Origin: a virus
Length of the DNA: 63,415 bases
Virus record (IMG/VR): IMGVR_UViG_3300025085_000016
Location: 1-63,415 of that record
Reading direction: 5' to 3' (one strand)
Below, piece by piece: positions 15,331-21,910 of the stretch (the first letter of the stretch is position 1; every line of letters begins with the position of its first letter). The notes beneath the pieces were generated by a model. It did no database searches. It worked only from the letters and a program-made list of their open reading frames with translations, and was not told the DNA's origin. Made by a program: the position numbers and the translations under genes.

Positions 15331-16177
15331 CAAACCCCTCCAGTTCGCCTTCCTCGTCAACACCCACATCCCACGGGTCCAAGGTCAAATAAGTTGGCGA
15401 GGACTCCCAGTCCTCGCTCCAGTCGTTCTCGTCGGTTCGTCTTTTCAATTCATTGAGCAGGCGAACGTATGCTTCGCTCGCTCTCTCGCGGCTGATCTGG
15501 TCCCATTCGTACTGGGCGATTCGGAAGGGCCAAACGCTCTCAACTACCCAGAACTGGAACTTCACAGGCTTTCCGGTGATGTGGGCCAGTCCACTGGAGT
15601 AGTGTGCGTCCTGTAACCAGTACCCAAGTCGCTTAGCTATCCGTCCCCAGTTACTGGGTGAGATGCCTTCGCTTACTTTGAGGTCGTAGCAGATGACACT
15701 GTCCTCGGCTTCATACATGAAGTCTGGCTTTGCTTTGCAATCCAGCCCTGTCCCCATGTCCGTCCAGAAGATGGCTTCCTCAAACACGATGTCGTCGCGA
15801 CCGATGAGCTTTCCAAGGTCGTGGTGAAGGACTGCGTTGCAGATAGAGAACACTCGCTTGTATTCATCTTCCTTGACTGCGACCTTTCCCTGAGACTTCA
15901 TTAGCTCGCGGAACTCTTTCGCGGGCTTTGGCTTCAGCCTGTCCCCCACACCCAAGCAATCCATCGGGTAAGGAACGATGACCTCAGACACATCCCTCTT
16001 TTCAAGCAAGGCTTGGTGGACCATGTCCCCGATAATGACAGCCCGCTTATCCGAAAGATCCGGCTTTGGCTGCTCCCCGGTGACGTAGCAAGCCTGATAC
16101 TTGCGAGGGTTGCTCTTCAGCATCTTCAGACTAGATGTCTGCACTCTCTTCAGCGCGTGATACTCTTGGTTATCCAT
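15323..16177 (-). CDS. PD-(D/E)XK exonuclease, 284 aa
   Basis: The protein resembles RecE/exonuclease VIII-type and Cas4/RecB-like phage nucleases. It opens YHALKRVQTSSLKMLKSNP, carries the embedded IIGDMVHQALLE motif, and has the nuclease centre GLDCKAKPDF, then CYDLKVSE and the QxxxY motif WLQDAHY. These give the D, DxK and Q-Y pattern of the fold. It should resect double-stranded DNA ends for recombination. The C-terminal tail is acidic (VGVDEEGELEGFDE). CsrA-like gene overlap at its start links their translation. Confidence 0.87.
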   Translation of the reverse strand: MDNQEYHALKRVQTSSLKMLKSNPRKYQACYVTGEQPKPDLSDKRAVIIGDMVHQALLEKRDVSEVIVPYPMDCLGVGDRLKPKPAKEFRELMKSQGKVAVKEDEYKRVFSICNAVLHHDLGKLIGRDDIVFEEAIFWTDMGTGLDCKAKPDFMYEAEDSVICYDLKVSEGISPSNWGRIAKRLGYWLQDAHYSSGLAHITGKPVKFQFWVVESVWPFRIAQYEWDQISRERASEAYVRLLNELKRRTDENDWSEDWESSPTYLTLDPWDVGVDEEGELEGFDE

Positions 16178-16371
16178 CCCGCTCCACTCCTTCTGTTGCG
16201 TTTCGTTCTCTTTCCTGTATCTGCAAGTCGATCAACTCGCACGTTTGGTGGTGCGTCGATGACACACTTAACCTTCCCCTGACCGCTTGGTTCGACGAAA
16301 AGCCGAACAACGGTTCCATCTGGCAACGTGAGAGCTAATCCCTCGCCGCCCCGTCTGCTCAAAACGAGCAT
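16150..16371 (-). CDS. csrA: CsrA-like RNA-binding regulator, 73 aa
   Basis: ATG at 16371 has a near-perfect Shine-Dalgarno (AAAGGAGGTG) five bases upstream. The protein starts MLVLSRRGGE, has a beta-rich middle and reaches APPNVRVDRL, matching the CsrA/RsmA pattern. Leu4 and the Arg corresponding to Arg44 are kept, but the usual HREE is DRLA. The loop before CVIDAPP is one or two residues longer, and the tail is basic (GKRTKRNRRSG). CsrA binds GGA motifs in mRNA leaders to block or stabilise translation. The phage version may act on host or phage messages. Confidence 0.85.
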   Translation of the reverse strand: MLVLSRRGGEGLALTLPDGTVVRLFVEPSGQGKVKCVIDAPPNVRVDRLADTGKRTKRNRRSGAGWITKSITR

Positions 16372-16865
16372 CCAAACACCTCCTTTAATTTGATTTCTCG
16401 AATGCCACCCCCATCCAAACCCGTCCATTCATCCATGTAGTCCGTGCGAGGCTTGGCGAGGCGTATGTTTCTGCACCTCTCCTTGATCTGCGCGGGCGTA
16501 GGAAACCGAGAAAGGTCGGTGGCTCGACATTCGTTTCGCGAAAAGATTGATCCATCACTTGCGACCACTTGCTGGTCGACCATCAGAACGAGGTCGTTAC
16601 AGACAGTGACCTGCACGAAAACATCTACTGGGTGCAAACCGAGTGCGGATAGGAGAGGAGAACCCTCAAGATTGTGCCGGTGTTCGATATGCCCGATGGA
16701 CTTACCTCTGAACCAGCTAATAGAGTGCTGGTCACACTTGGCGACCGCATCATTCTTCAGCAACTCAAACAATTCCGTGACGCTCCCCGTCGATGTGAGT
16801 CGCCATTGGGCATTGCGGTAAGCAGTGTTGACGAGAACTAACTGTCGCTGCTGTTCCGATACCAC
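16359..16865 (-). CDS. Hypothetical protein at head of DNA-processing operon, 168 aa
   Basis: GTG at 16865 has GAGG five bases upstream, and the end overlaps the CsrA-like start by 13 bases. The protein has a mixed alpha/beta composition with WFRGKSIGHIEHRHNLEGSP and VFVQVTVCNDLVLMVDQQVV in the middle. Near the end is ATDLSRFPTPAQIKERCRNI. No family is recognised. As the first gene of the leftward operon it lies downstream of a 250-base region with a candidate operator. Confidence 0.65.
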   Translation of the reverse strand: MVSEQQRQLVLVNTAYRNAQWRLTSTGSVTELFELLKNDAVAKCDQHSISWFRGKSIGHIEHRHNLEGSPLLSALGLHPVDVFVQVTVCNDLVLMVDQQVVASDGSIFSRNECRATDLSRFPTPAQIKERCRNIRLAKPRTDYMDEWTGLDGGGIREIKLKEVFGCSF

Positions 16866-17120
16866 GGCATCCTCACCTGTATCCTCACTATTGGTTAGCT
16901 TTCCCCCAGCTAACTCTGTTCAAGTGGGGATGTGGCGAACATCAAACGCAGCTAAAAAGCACCCCAGCGCATCTAAACAGCAGGGTTGCCTCACTGGAAC
17001 TCAGGTGACTGAGATCCAAAGCCGCGATAAAGACTGTGACGAAAAACATCACACACCACAAACCGCACTTGCAACAAACATAAGGGTGCAGGTATCAGAG
17101 TCAACAGGCGAATGGGAAGA
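16866..17120. promoter_or_regulatory. Intergenic region upstream of DNA-processing operon
   Basis: No convincing gene is present. GTTAGCT (16893-16899) pairs with AGCTAAC (16907-16913) across seven bases, giving a candidate operator about 30 bases upstream of the GTG at 16865. The rest is moderately A-rich with no other strong symmetry. A leftward promoter for the operon probably lies here, but no clear -35/-10 pair is visible. Confidence 0.4.
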
Positions 17121-17156
17121 AAATAAAAAAACCCAATGCTTGCAAAAGCACTGGGT
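17121..17156 (-). terminator. Rho-independent terminator after integrase
   Basis: Stem ACCCAATGCTT (17131-17141) with AAGCACTGGGT (17146-17156), one mismatch, loop GCAA. Read leftward it is followed by a nearly pure U tract of 10 bases. It lies just past the integrase stop and the antisense side of the tRNA gene, so it should end the xis-int transcript before the DNA-processing operon. Confidence 0.85.
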
Positions 17157-17159
17157 CTC

Positions 17160-17242
17160 GGAGGATAAGCGAATTGGTGAGCAGATTCACTGGAACTGAA
17201 TTACCCCGCAAGGGGCTGCGGGTTCGAGTCCCGTGTCCTCCG
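17160..17242 (+). tRNA. tRNA-Ser (anticodon GGA)
   Basis: Acceptor GGAGGAT pairs with GTCCTCC (one G-U), and the discriminator base is G. The anticodon stem is ATTCA/TGAAT with loop CTGGAAC, giving anticodon GGA at 17192-17194. The variable arm is long (CCCC, GCAA, GGGG), and the T arm is GCGGG, TTCGAGT, CCCGT. The D arm is weak (about two pairs). No CCA is encoded. It may be expressed as a phage tRNA or be the reconstituted attachment target. It overlaps the integrase 3' end on the other strand. Confidence 0.88.
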
Positions 17243-17245
17243 CTC
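17187..17245. other. Probable attP core within tRNA-Ser 3' half
   Basis: The tRNA 3' half and the integrase stop region coincide here, which is the classic layout for tyrosine integrases that use a tRNA gene as attB. The identity segment shared with the host tRNA would start in or near the anticodon loop and run through the T arm to the 3' end. The exact crossover cannot be fixed without the host sequence. The phage copy is a full-length tRNA, so integration could restore a complete host tRNA gene. Confidence 0.6.
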
Positions 17246-18323
17246 CATATAAAACATCAGCAACACTATCAGCTTGGATTGTGACGTAATAACGCTCAGT
17301 TGTTGTTACCGAACTGTGTCTCATTAAGGTTTTCAAAACAAATGGCTGAACCTTCAATGCCCAACGGCTCCCAAAGGAGCGGCGTAGGTCATGTGCGGAT
17401 GCAAATTTATTTTTACCAACCACGATCTTAGCGCGTTTGCCACACCAGCTAATGCGTTTTCCAATCGTCTTCAGGTTCGTCGTGTACCCACGGGACAACG
17501 GCCACTTGAATACGCTCCCGTTACGCCTGTTCGCAGGTATCGCCCGCAAGTGAGCGGCGAAGTCTGGTGTCATCGGAAGCACTCGATTGCGAAACGCCTT
17601 CTCAGCCTCAGCCGAAATGTGAATCTTCGGCCTCTCAGTGTCGATCCCAATGATGTGATGACCACCAATGGTCGGTTCCCAGTAGGTGCTAACCGTTTCA
17701 CCCAACCGGAAACCGCTCAGCCACATCGCTTCGAGGTTCCATTTCCATCTTGGCGCGTGTTCACCGACCACATTAGGCAGCTCGCCACACATACGCTCGA
17801 ACTCTTCAGGCGTGATTGCACGACCGCGAGTACCAGTAGGCACTCTCCTGAGTCGCGGAGGGTTCGGTTTCCTTGCAATCACCTCCACACGCTCGGCCCA
17901 ACCAAGCGATGCCATGATGTGATCGCGGTAAGATTGGATCGTGGCCTCCGATTTACCTTCAGCACGAAGCCGAACAGCAAACGTAACCAGAACCTTGCTA
18001 GTGATGTCACCCACAAACCGGACAGGACAGAGGTTGTTGAACCTCGTAACCGCTGTTCGGAACGCTTCGACTGTCTTCGCGGGGCTGTTACCAAGGTACT
18101 CAGCCTCATATCTCGCACAAAATTCGTCCCATCCATAGATTTCGAGCGCACCGTCTTCGTCAACTTTCCTCAGAATCTCCAAAGCTCGCCTCTCGGCGTT
18201 ACGCTTTACCGATTCTCTTGTAGATCGTTCCCTGACCGTTCCATCTTTCAGCGTATATCGAAGCTGATAGATGGTTGCTCCCTCTCGGCGGATCAACGTC
18301 CACCGCTGGATGTGGGCAAACAT
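17187..18323 (-). CDS. int: Tyrosine recombinase/integrase, 378 aa
   Basis: Catalytic residues are in place: Arg206 (SGFRLGE), His311 and Arg314 (SAHDLRRSFG), His336 (LMRHSS) and Tyr345 or 346 (TERYYV). Residues 75-150 form a SAM-like core-binding domain, and the N-terminus (QLRYTLKDGTVRERSTRE) resembles arm-binding domains. The overall style is typical of planctomycete integrases. The last 18 or so codons are antisense to the tRNA-Ser gene. It catalyses integration and, with the small upstream HTH protein, excision. An AAGG sequence lies seven bases before the ATG. Confidence 0.93.
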   Translation of the reverse strand: MFAHIQRWTLIRREGATIYQLRYTLKDGTVRERSTRESVKRNAERRALEILRKVDEDGALEIYGWDEFCARYEAEYLGNSPAKTVEAFRTAVTRFNNLCPVRFVGDITSKVLVTFAVRLRAEGKSEATIQSYRDHIMASLGWAERVEVIARKPNPPRLRRVPTGTRGRAITPEEFERMCGELPNVVGEHAPRWKWNLEAMWLSGFRLGETVSTYWEPTIGGHHIIGIDTERPKIHISAEAEKAFRNRVLPMTPDFAAHLRAIPANRRNGSVFKWPLSRGYTTNLKTIGKRISWCGKRAKIVVGKNKFASAHDLRRSFGSRWALKVQPFVLKTLMRHSSVTTTERYYVTIQADSVADVLYGAEDTGLEPAAPCGVIQFQ

Positions 18324-18517
18324 GCCAACCTTCCCTCCACTGCGAGTCTAAATTGTCGTCCAGATACGAGTTTCTTGTTACCCAGCACTACGACTGGACA
18401 CTCGATCTCTCTCAACAACCTCTCCACACTGCGTGGTTGCTTGTACCCAAGGGACTCAGCAAGTCCAGAAAGGGTATATGTGCGTGAATCTTCCACGATT
18501 CCTGCGGCAGTCTGCAT
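18293..18517 (-). CDS. Small HTH protein, putative excisionase, 74 aa
   Basis: The start at 18517 (MQTAAGIVEDSRTYTL) is tentative. An upstream GTG at 18574 would add 19 residues but has a poorly spaced Shine-Dalgarno. The core SGLAESLGYKQPRSVERLLR looks like the winged HTH of excisionases and similar factors, and the end is VVVLGNKKLVSGRQFRLAVE. It overlaps the integrase start by 31 bases. The upstream helically phased repeats at 18710-18756 are natural binding sites. The excisionase role is inferred from position and fold. Confidence 0.7.
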   Translation of the reverse strand: MQTAAGIVEDSRTYTLSGLAESLGYKQPRSVERLLREIECPVVVLGNKKLVSGRQFRLAVEGRLACLPTSSGGR

Positions 18518-18709
18518 GTTCGTTCCATCCTGTATATGGATCGGCTTGTAGATGATCGGAAGAGGGACTCGCACTCCTTCTTCCGGTCAGCCGCCTTTAC
18601 TGTAGCGGCAATGACAGCATTGAAAATAGTGAACCGATTGACACCATCGGTCACTCATGGCTGGCTAATCTCTCAGTGCGACCCCGCGAGCCGAGATGCC
18701 CTGCATAAA

Positions 18710-18756
18710 ATGCAAGCAAATGCAATTTAGATGCAAATACTTGCGATATGCATCTA
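18710..18756. promoter_or_regulatory. Helically phased ATGCAA repeats and inverted repeat upstream of xis
   Basis: ATGCAA occurs at 18710, 18720 and 18731, 10 and 11 bases apart, so the sites lie on one face of the helix. The last one belongs to an inverted repeat TAGATGCA (18728-18735) / TGCATCTA (18749-18756). This is the look of cooperative binding sites for the small HTH/excisionase protein or of integrase arm sites. The leftward xis-int promoter likely overlaps it. Confidence 0.55.
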
Positions 18757-18761
18757 GGTAT

Positions 18762-18796
18762 AAAAAAACCACCCTGCCGACGAATCAGCAAGGTGG
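18762..18796 (-). terminator. Rho-independent terminator, leftward
   Basis: Read on the minus strand: stem CCACCTTGC paired with GCAGGGTGG (one mismatch), followed by seven U residues. No protein gene lies to its right on this strand. It would therefore end a leftward transcript starting in 18.82-19.1 kb, possibly a small RNA, before the xis operator. The same hairpin forms the 5' part of a leader-cassette copy. Confidence 0.65.
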
Positions 18797-18820
18797 CTCT
18801 GTTTCTCTCTACTAAGGAGC
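18769..18820 (+). repeat. Leader cassette copy L0 (no gene directly after it)
   Basis: It shares TGCCGAC followed by GCA with the other cassettes, and then TTTCTCTCTACTAAGGAG. TTTCTCT at 18802-18808 pairs with AGAGAAA at 18821-18827, placing AAGGAG in a 12-base hairpin loop. A tiny frame of 13 codons starts at 18843 but is too far from AAGGAG. Read rightward it would display a GGA motif in a loop. Read leftward it would be antisense to the ribosome sites of the other cassettes. Confidence 0.6.
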
Positions 18821-18841
18821 AGAGAAAGCACAGCGTCCCAC

Positions 18842-18893
18842 ATGAGCCGTCTCCTGTCCACTGTACGGGCGTTCAGTAGCTAGCGTGGCTCAT
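18842..18893. ncRNA. Possible structured RNA element
   Basis: ATGAGCC (18842-18848) pairs perfectly with GGCTCAT (18887-18893). Inside it CCTGT pairs with ACGGG (one G-U), with loop CCACTGT, and a second weaker arm contains TAGCTA. The closed multi-arm shape lies between a leftward terminator and the early region, outside any recognised gene, which suggests a regulatory RNA. The evidence is folding by eye only. Confidence 0.35.
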
Positions 18894-19201
18894 CACTCAT
18901 CTTTTCTCTTGCGTGCGTGAGAGAGCGTCTCAGCCTTTTGGCACTGGGGTCATTCAAAAACTCCGGGTGGGATATATATGTAATAGAGAAGTACAGTAGG
19001 GTCATCCACCCCCCCCTTCCTTAGCTAAACCGAAGAGAGGAAAGGAGTTATGTAGCTAGTAAGGGTTCCTATTCTAGCTTATTAACACTAGTAGTAACTA
19101 CTACTAGTACATTCCGCCTGCATTACGGCGAAGCCGTTGTGAAGCTCGGCAGCAGTTGTCGCAGCGAAATTCACAATCCGAAACAACGGAAGAAGCTAGT
19201 T
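18894..19201. promoter_or_regulatory. Upstream regulatory region of rightward early operon
   Basis: No gene is convincing here. Features include an A/T-rich stretch with TATATATGTAATA (18971-18983) that could supply a -10 element, and a run of eight or nine C at about 19009-19017. An inverted repeat with 10-base arms ACTAGTAGTA and TACTACTAGT, spacer AC, lies at 19087-19108. A hairpin ACGGC GAA GCCGT lies at about 19125-19137. The 10-base-arm repeat is the best operator candidate for control of the early transcript. Confidence 0.5.
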
Positions 19202-19714
19202 ATGTCACAAGAAATCAAACCAGTAGTAGTCGGTACGGAAGTCAAACCAGTCGATCTTGGTAACGGAATGTCAGCCAAACTTGGAGTCTGGACAACCAAG
19301 AGGGGGAACATGACTTGTGGGTTCTTCCTCAGAACCAAGAAGGGATCAAACGCTACTAGCGATCTCTGGTTGAACGAAAAGCAATCCAGAGTTGTATTCA
19401 AGGGTTTCCCAGAGTTTTACCCTGTCATGGAGAAGATGTTGGTCAGAGCGAAACAGATACACTCTGTTGGTTGTGAAATCAAGAACGTCAACCCAAGAAA
19501 CCAAGATGGAACCGATGCTCTTCGGGGTAACACTAAGTACAAGCTCTGGGTCAACATCATCACTCAGAATGGTTGGCGTCCAGTGGTCAACCAAACCTCT
19601 AAGGTTGAGACTAAACCAGTGGTTGAGACTAAACCAGAGCCAGTGGTTGAGGCTAAACCAGAGGTGATCGTTCCAGACAATCCGTTTGACGCTCTTGATG
19701 GATTCAGCAGCTAA
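19202..19714 (+). CDS. Early protein with acidic tip, 170 aa
   Basis: ATG at 19202 (MSQEIKPVVVGTEV) has GGAAG upstream. Residues 1-125 form a compact mixed domain (GVWTTKRGNMTCGFFLRTKK, then LWLNEKQSRVVFKGFPEF). A linker of VETKP/VVEAKP repeats follows, then an acidic, aromatic tip (NPFDALDGFSS). The gene at 21911 has the same three-part layout and similar core motifs, so the two look like paralogues. The tip resembles the protein-docking tail of SSB, suggesting a nucleic-acid binding role, but no family is recognised. A strong terminator follows. Confidence 0.7.
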   Translation: MSQEIKPVVVGTEVKPVDLGNGMSAKLGVWTTKRGNMTCGFFLRTKKGSNATSDLWLNEKQSRVVFKGFPEFYPVMEKMLVRAKQIHSVGCEIKNVNPRNQDGTDALRGNTKYKLWVNIITQNGWRPVVNQTSKVETKPVVETKPEPVVEAKPEVIVPDNPFDALDGFSS

Positions 19715-19740
19715 GACTCAACACTACTACTAACCACCTA

Positions 19741-19776
19741 AGACCCTTGGAGCTTCGGCTCTGAGGGTCTTTTTTC
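19741..19776 (+). terminator. Rho-independent terminator
   Basis: Stem AGACCCT with AGGGTCT extended by two G-U pairs and AGC/GCT, capped by a stable TTCG tetraloop and followed by a U run. It ends the transcript of the first early gene. Confidence 0.95.
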
Positions 19777-19808
19777 GTTTCAACTCAACACTACTAGAGA
19801 GATACACA

Positions 19809-20081
19809 ATGTCACTACCCAAAGAAAACAGCAAGTCAGTCAGGACGACAACCACCCCCTTAGACTACCGTGTTCCCACTGACGAGAACGATAAACACAA
19901 TCTGGCAGAACATGAAAGGGAGATGAAAACTACGTCAGATGTCTATGAAGCTCTCCAGAAAGCGGAACAGGCTCTCCATGACCTAGTCACTCTCTACAAA
20001 TACGCTGAAGGAATGGGAGTCGTCGTAGACCGTGCTAAAGAGGCTGGAAGAGCATGTAGGAGAGTCTCTTCACAACTCTAA
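19809..20081 (+). CDS. Small helical early protein, 90 aa
   Basis: The protein starts MSLPKENSKSVRTTTT and is almost entirely helical after residue 30 (HNLAEHEREMKTTSDVYEAL, then QALHDLVTLYKYAEGMGVVV). A weak GAGAGA ribosome site lies seven bases upstream of the ATG. It is flanked by terminators on both sides, so it is transcribed as a single-gene unit or by readthrough. The family is not recognised. The charged helices suggest a small dimeric regulator or scaffold, which is speculation. Confidence 0.65.
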   Translation: MSLPKENSKSVRTTTTPLDYRVPTDENDKHNLAEHEREMKTTSDVYEALQKAEQALHDLVTLYKYAEGMGVVVDRAKEAGRACRRVSSQL

Positions 20082-20100
20082 GAACAACCCAAGTCAACTT

Positions 20101-20133
20101 AGCTCTACATCTTCAAGGTGTAGAGCTTTTTTT
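20101..20133 (+). terminator. Rho-independent terminator
   Basis: A perfect 9-bp stem AGCTCTACA with TGTAGAGCT, nine-base loop, is followed by seven U residues. A weaker hairpin (TATGTA with TACATA, then GC and seven T) follows at 20133-20165 and may act as a back-up. Confidence 0.93.
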
Positions 20134-20166
20134 ATGTACCAACGTCACTACATAGCTTTTTTTCTA

Positions 20167-20236
20167 AGAGCCAATGCCGGTTCGAATCGCTACACCAGTG
20201 ACGGCAAATCGCTGTTTCTCACTATAAGGATTAACC
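20167..20236 (+). promoter_or_regulatory. Leader cassette copy L1
   Basis: It begins GAGCCAATGCCGG, contains GGTTCGAATC like a tRNA T arm, then CGCTACACCA. TGCCG can pair with CGGCA across the segment. CTGTTTCTCACTATAAGGA follows, with AAGGA six bases before the ATG of the gene at 20237. It shares its parts with the cassettes at 21516, 21814, 23503 and 26182. Confidence 0.65.
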
Positions 20237-21454
20237 ATGAATACAAGTATGTCACCAGAAGAAAGACACGAATCCAGAAAGCAGCTCTTGGAGTTGTTCA
20301 GCACCTCTTGGAGTTGTGTTGAAACAAGAGTTACCTACTGGTCTACCCAGAAGAATCTCAACAGTTGTAGGAACGTCACTCCAATAGTCTACAAGACTGG
20401 TTGGCGGAATCACTCTGAGGTGCAGTTCTGGTTACGGAAGAATGAGTTTCCTACTACGTCTAGTCTGACAGAGGATCAGTCCTCGGAGTGGCTCTATGAA
20501 CAGGAACAGTTGGACGGCTCTAGGGGTCAGGATCTACCAGAATGGATGTCAGAGTCTCTGCCAGACGTTGATCCAGTGGGTCTTTCAGACCTGACGTTCA
20601 CTGTCACTACAGAGAATGGTCGAGTTACACACTCCATTGAGGACAACTCTCCGGTCTTACCAGACAGTGAGGTGACTGACTTCCCTGAGGTTATGCCAGA
20701 CGATAAGACAGAGATTGTGTCTAGGATCTGGCCTGCTGTTCAGTACCTCTTAGAGAAATCCAGAAACAAACCTACCAAGAGCCTTAGTGCTTGGCTCTCA
20801 GACTGTGCCTTGGCTCTCATGGAGATTGACGTTGATAAGCTCAAGAGTCTTGGCGGCTACCTCAGAGAGCATCGGTGCTTCCCTATAGGTTGGCAGAAAG
20901 AGTTCGACTGTCTAGCTATGAAACGTAGGGTCAACTCTTGGGATGTTGGTGAGTCTACTGGAGATGTCAAGAAAGCAATCAAGGCTCAGAGACAGGAGAC
21001 TGAGGAGTATTGGTACAAGGTTCCAGCCTCAGACCAAGACCCTCGTAAGATTGCTGAGGAGAACGAGAAGCCACCTCTTGAGAGGAAAGCTGAGTTCACC
21101 GATCTACTGACCAGACTGTGTTTCCTAGACAGTCCTGAGAACGTATCTACCAAGATCAACGAACGGTCTGACACTTCTCAGTCTGGGTTCACTCTCTACA
21201 GACGGCAGCATCTAGCTAGGTTCATCATGCTCAAGAGTCTTGTGGAATGGCCTACTGCTACTACTACAGAGAGACAGCGGTTCATGGCTCAGTTCATGAG
21301 AAAAGCCAAGCTAATCCAAGGTAAGACAGACGCTACCAAGTTCCCTCTTGAGAGCCGGTCTTATGGCAGAGTCAAGGATTCTGTAATCAGCTCTATCACC
21401 TTGAACACTCTCATCTGGTCTGACCCAGAGTCTAAGGCAATCCTCAGTAAATAA
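20237..21454 (+). CDS. Large early protein of unknown function, 405 aa
   Basis: ATG at 20237 follows leader L1 with AAGGA at good spacing. The N-terminal part is rich in tryptophan and serine/threonine. Residues about 100-160 are acidic and proline-containing. The C-terminal two-thirds are helical and highly charged (RQHLARFIMLKSLVEWPTAT, RQRFMAQFMRKAKLIQG). No catalytic motif is apparent. As the largest gene in this part and placed between terminators it is an independent unit. It could be a host-takeover or regulatory protein, but nothing in the sequence proves that. Confidence 0.7.
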   Translation: MNTSMSPEERHESRKQLLELFSTSWSCVETRVTYWSTQKNLNSCRNVTPIVYKTGWRNHSEVQFWLRKNEFPTTSSLTEDQSSEWLYEQEQLDGSRGQDLPEWMSESLPDVDPVGLSDLTFTVTTENGRVTHSIEDNSPVLPDSEVTDFPEVMPDDKTEIVSRIWPAVQYLLEKSRNKPTKSLSAWLSDCALALMEIDVDKLKSLGGYLREHRCFPIGWQKEFDCLAMKRRVNSWDVGESTGDVKKAIKAQRQETEEYWYKVPASDQDPRKIAEENEKPPLERKAEFTDLLTRLCFLDSPENVSTKINERSDTSQSGFTLYRRQHLARFIMLKSLVEWPTATTTERQRFMAQFMRKAKLIQGKTDATKFPLESRSYGRVKDSVISSITLNTLIWSDPESKAILSK

Positions 21455-21474
21455 GACTAATACAGTCTCTCACC

Positions 21475-21515
21475 AAGGACACAGTCTAACTAATAGGCTG
21501 TGTCCTTTCTTTCTT
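21475..21515 (+). terminator. Rho-independent terminator
   Basis: A stem of AAGGACACAG with CTGTGTCCTT (10 bp, extended by C-G around a mismatch), a loop of about ten bases and a U-rich tail TTTCTTTCTT. It follows the 405-aa gene and directly precedes leader cassette L2. Confidence 0.9.
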
Positions 21516-21581
21516 AGAGCCGAACGCCGCTGCTGTTCGCTACACCACTGCCGACCACCAACCACCAACCATTCAAGACTA
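21516..21581 (+). promoter_or_regulatory. Leader cassette copy L2 (short form)
   Basis: It carries GAGCCGAACGCCGC, TTCGCTACACC and CTGCCGACC like the other copies, but lacks the TTTCTC...AAGGA part. The gene after it has no clear Shine-Dalgarno. It may be a truncated cassette. Confidence 0.55.
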
Positions 21582-21815
21582 ATGTTACCACAAATAAAGT
21601 TCTTCAAGACTCCAGCAGACCCAGAGAATTATCTGTTGTTTCTTAGGAAGTTTCAGTCGGAAGCTATCAAGACTCTGACAGAGAAGTGTACCACCTTAGA
21701 TAGCTCTGGATTCAAGAGACTGCTCTCTCAGAAACAGAAGATAGATAAGGAGGTAAGAAGGGTAGAAAGGATAATTACTTTCAACAAATACAATGAAAGT
21801 CAGCAAGTCCTTTAG
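21582..21815 (+). CDS. Small helical protein, 77 aa
   Basis: This is a strongly helical, lysine-rich protein (YLLFLRKFQSEAIKTLTEKC, then RLLSQKQKIDKEVRRVERII). It lies between two leader cassettes. No clear ribosome site precedes ATG 21582, so expression may be weak or leaderless. The stop codon lies inside the start of cassette L3. No family is recognised; coiled-coil dimerisation is likely from the heptad-like spacing. Confidence 0.6.
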   Translation: MLPQIKFFKTPADPENYLLFLRKFQSEAIKTLTEKCTTLDSSGFKRLLSQKQKIDKEVRRVERIITFNKYNESQQVL

Positions 21816-21910
21816 AGGCCAATGCCGCCGCCATTCGCTACACCATTGCCGACAAACGGCAGTTACAAAACAGTTTAATTTTCTTTCACTATTAGGAATA
21901 GTAATCAGTT
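21814..21910 (+). promoter_or_regulatory. Leader cassette copy L3
   Basis: GAGGCCAATGCCGCCGCC and TTCGCTACACC are followed by the hairpin TGCCG ACAAA CGGCA, then TTTTCTTTCACTATTAGGA before the gene at 21911. The hairpin is shared base for base with L6. AGGA is 14 bases from the ATG, longer than usual. Confidence 0.65.

Noticed and set aside
16825-17199. 124-residue rightward frame across the region between the operon and the tRNA gene
   Set aside because: It has a biased, unconvincing composition, no ribosome site, and overlaps the antisense of a real gene, the terminator and the tRNA.
18412-18654. 80-residue leftward frame overlapping the excisionase-like gene
   Set aside because: It overlaps a better-supported gene in another frame and its C-terminal half looks like shadow sequence. 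The first 30 residues are not excluded but are unsupported.
20133-20165. Second strong terminator after the 90-aa gene
   Set aside because: It has a stem of only six A/T-rich pairs with a ten-base loop before the T run. It is noted as a weak back-up, not a separate feature.
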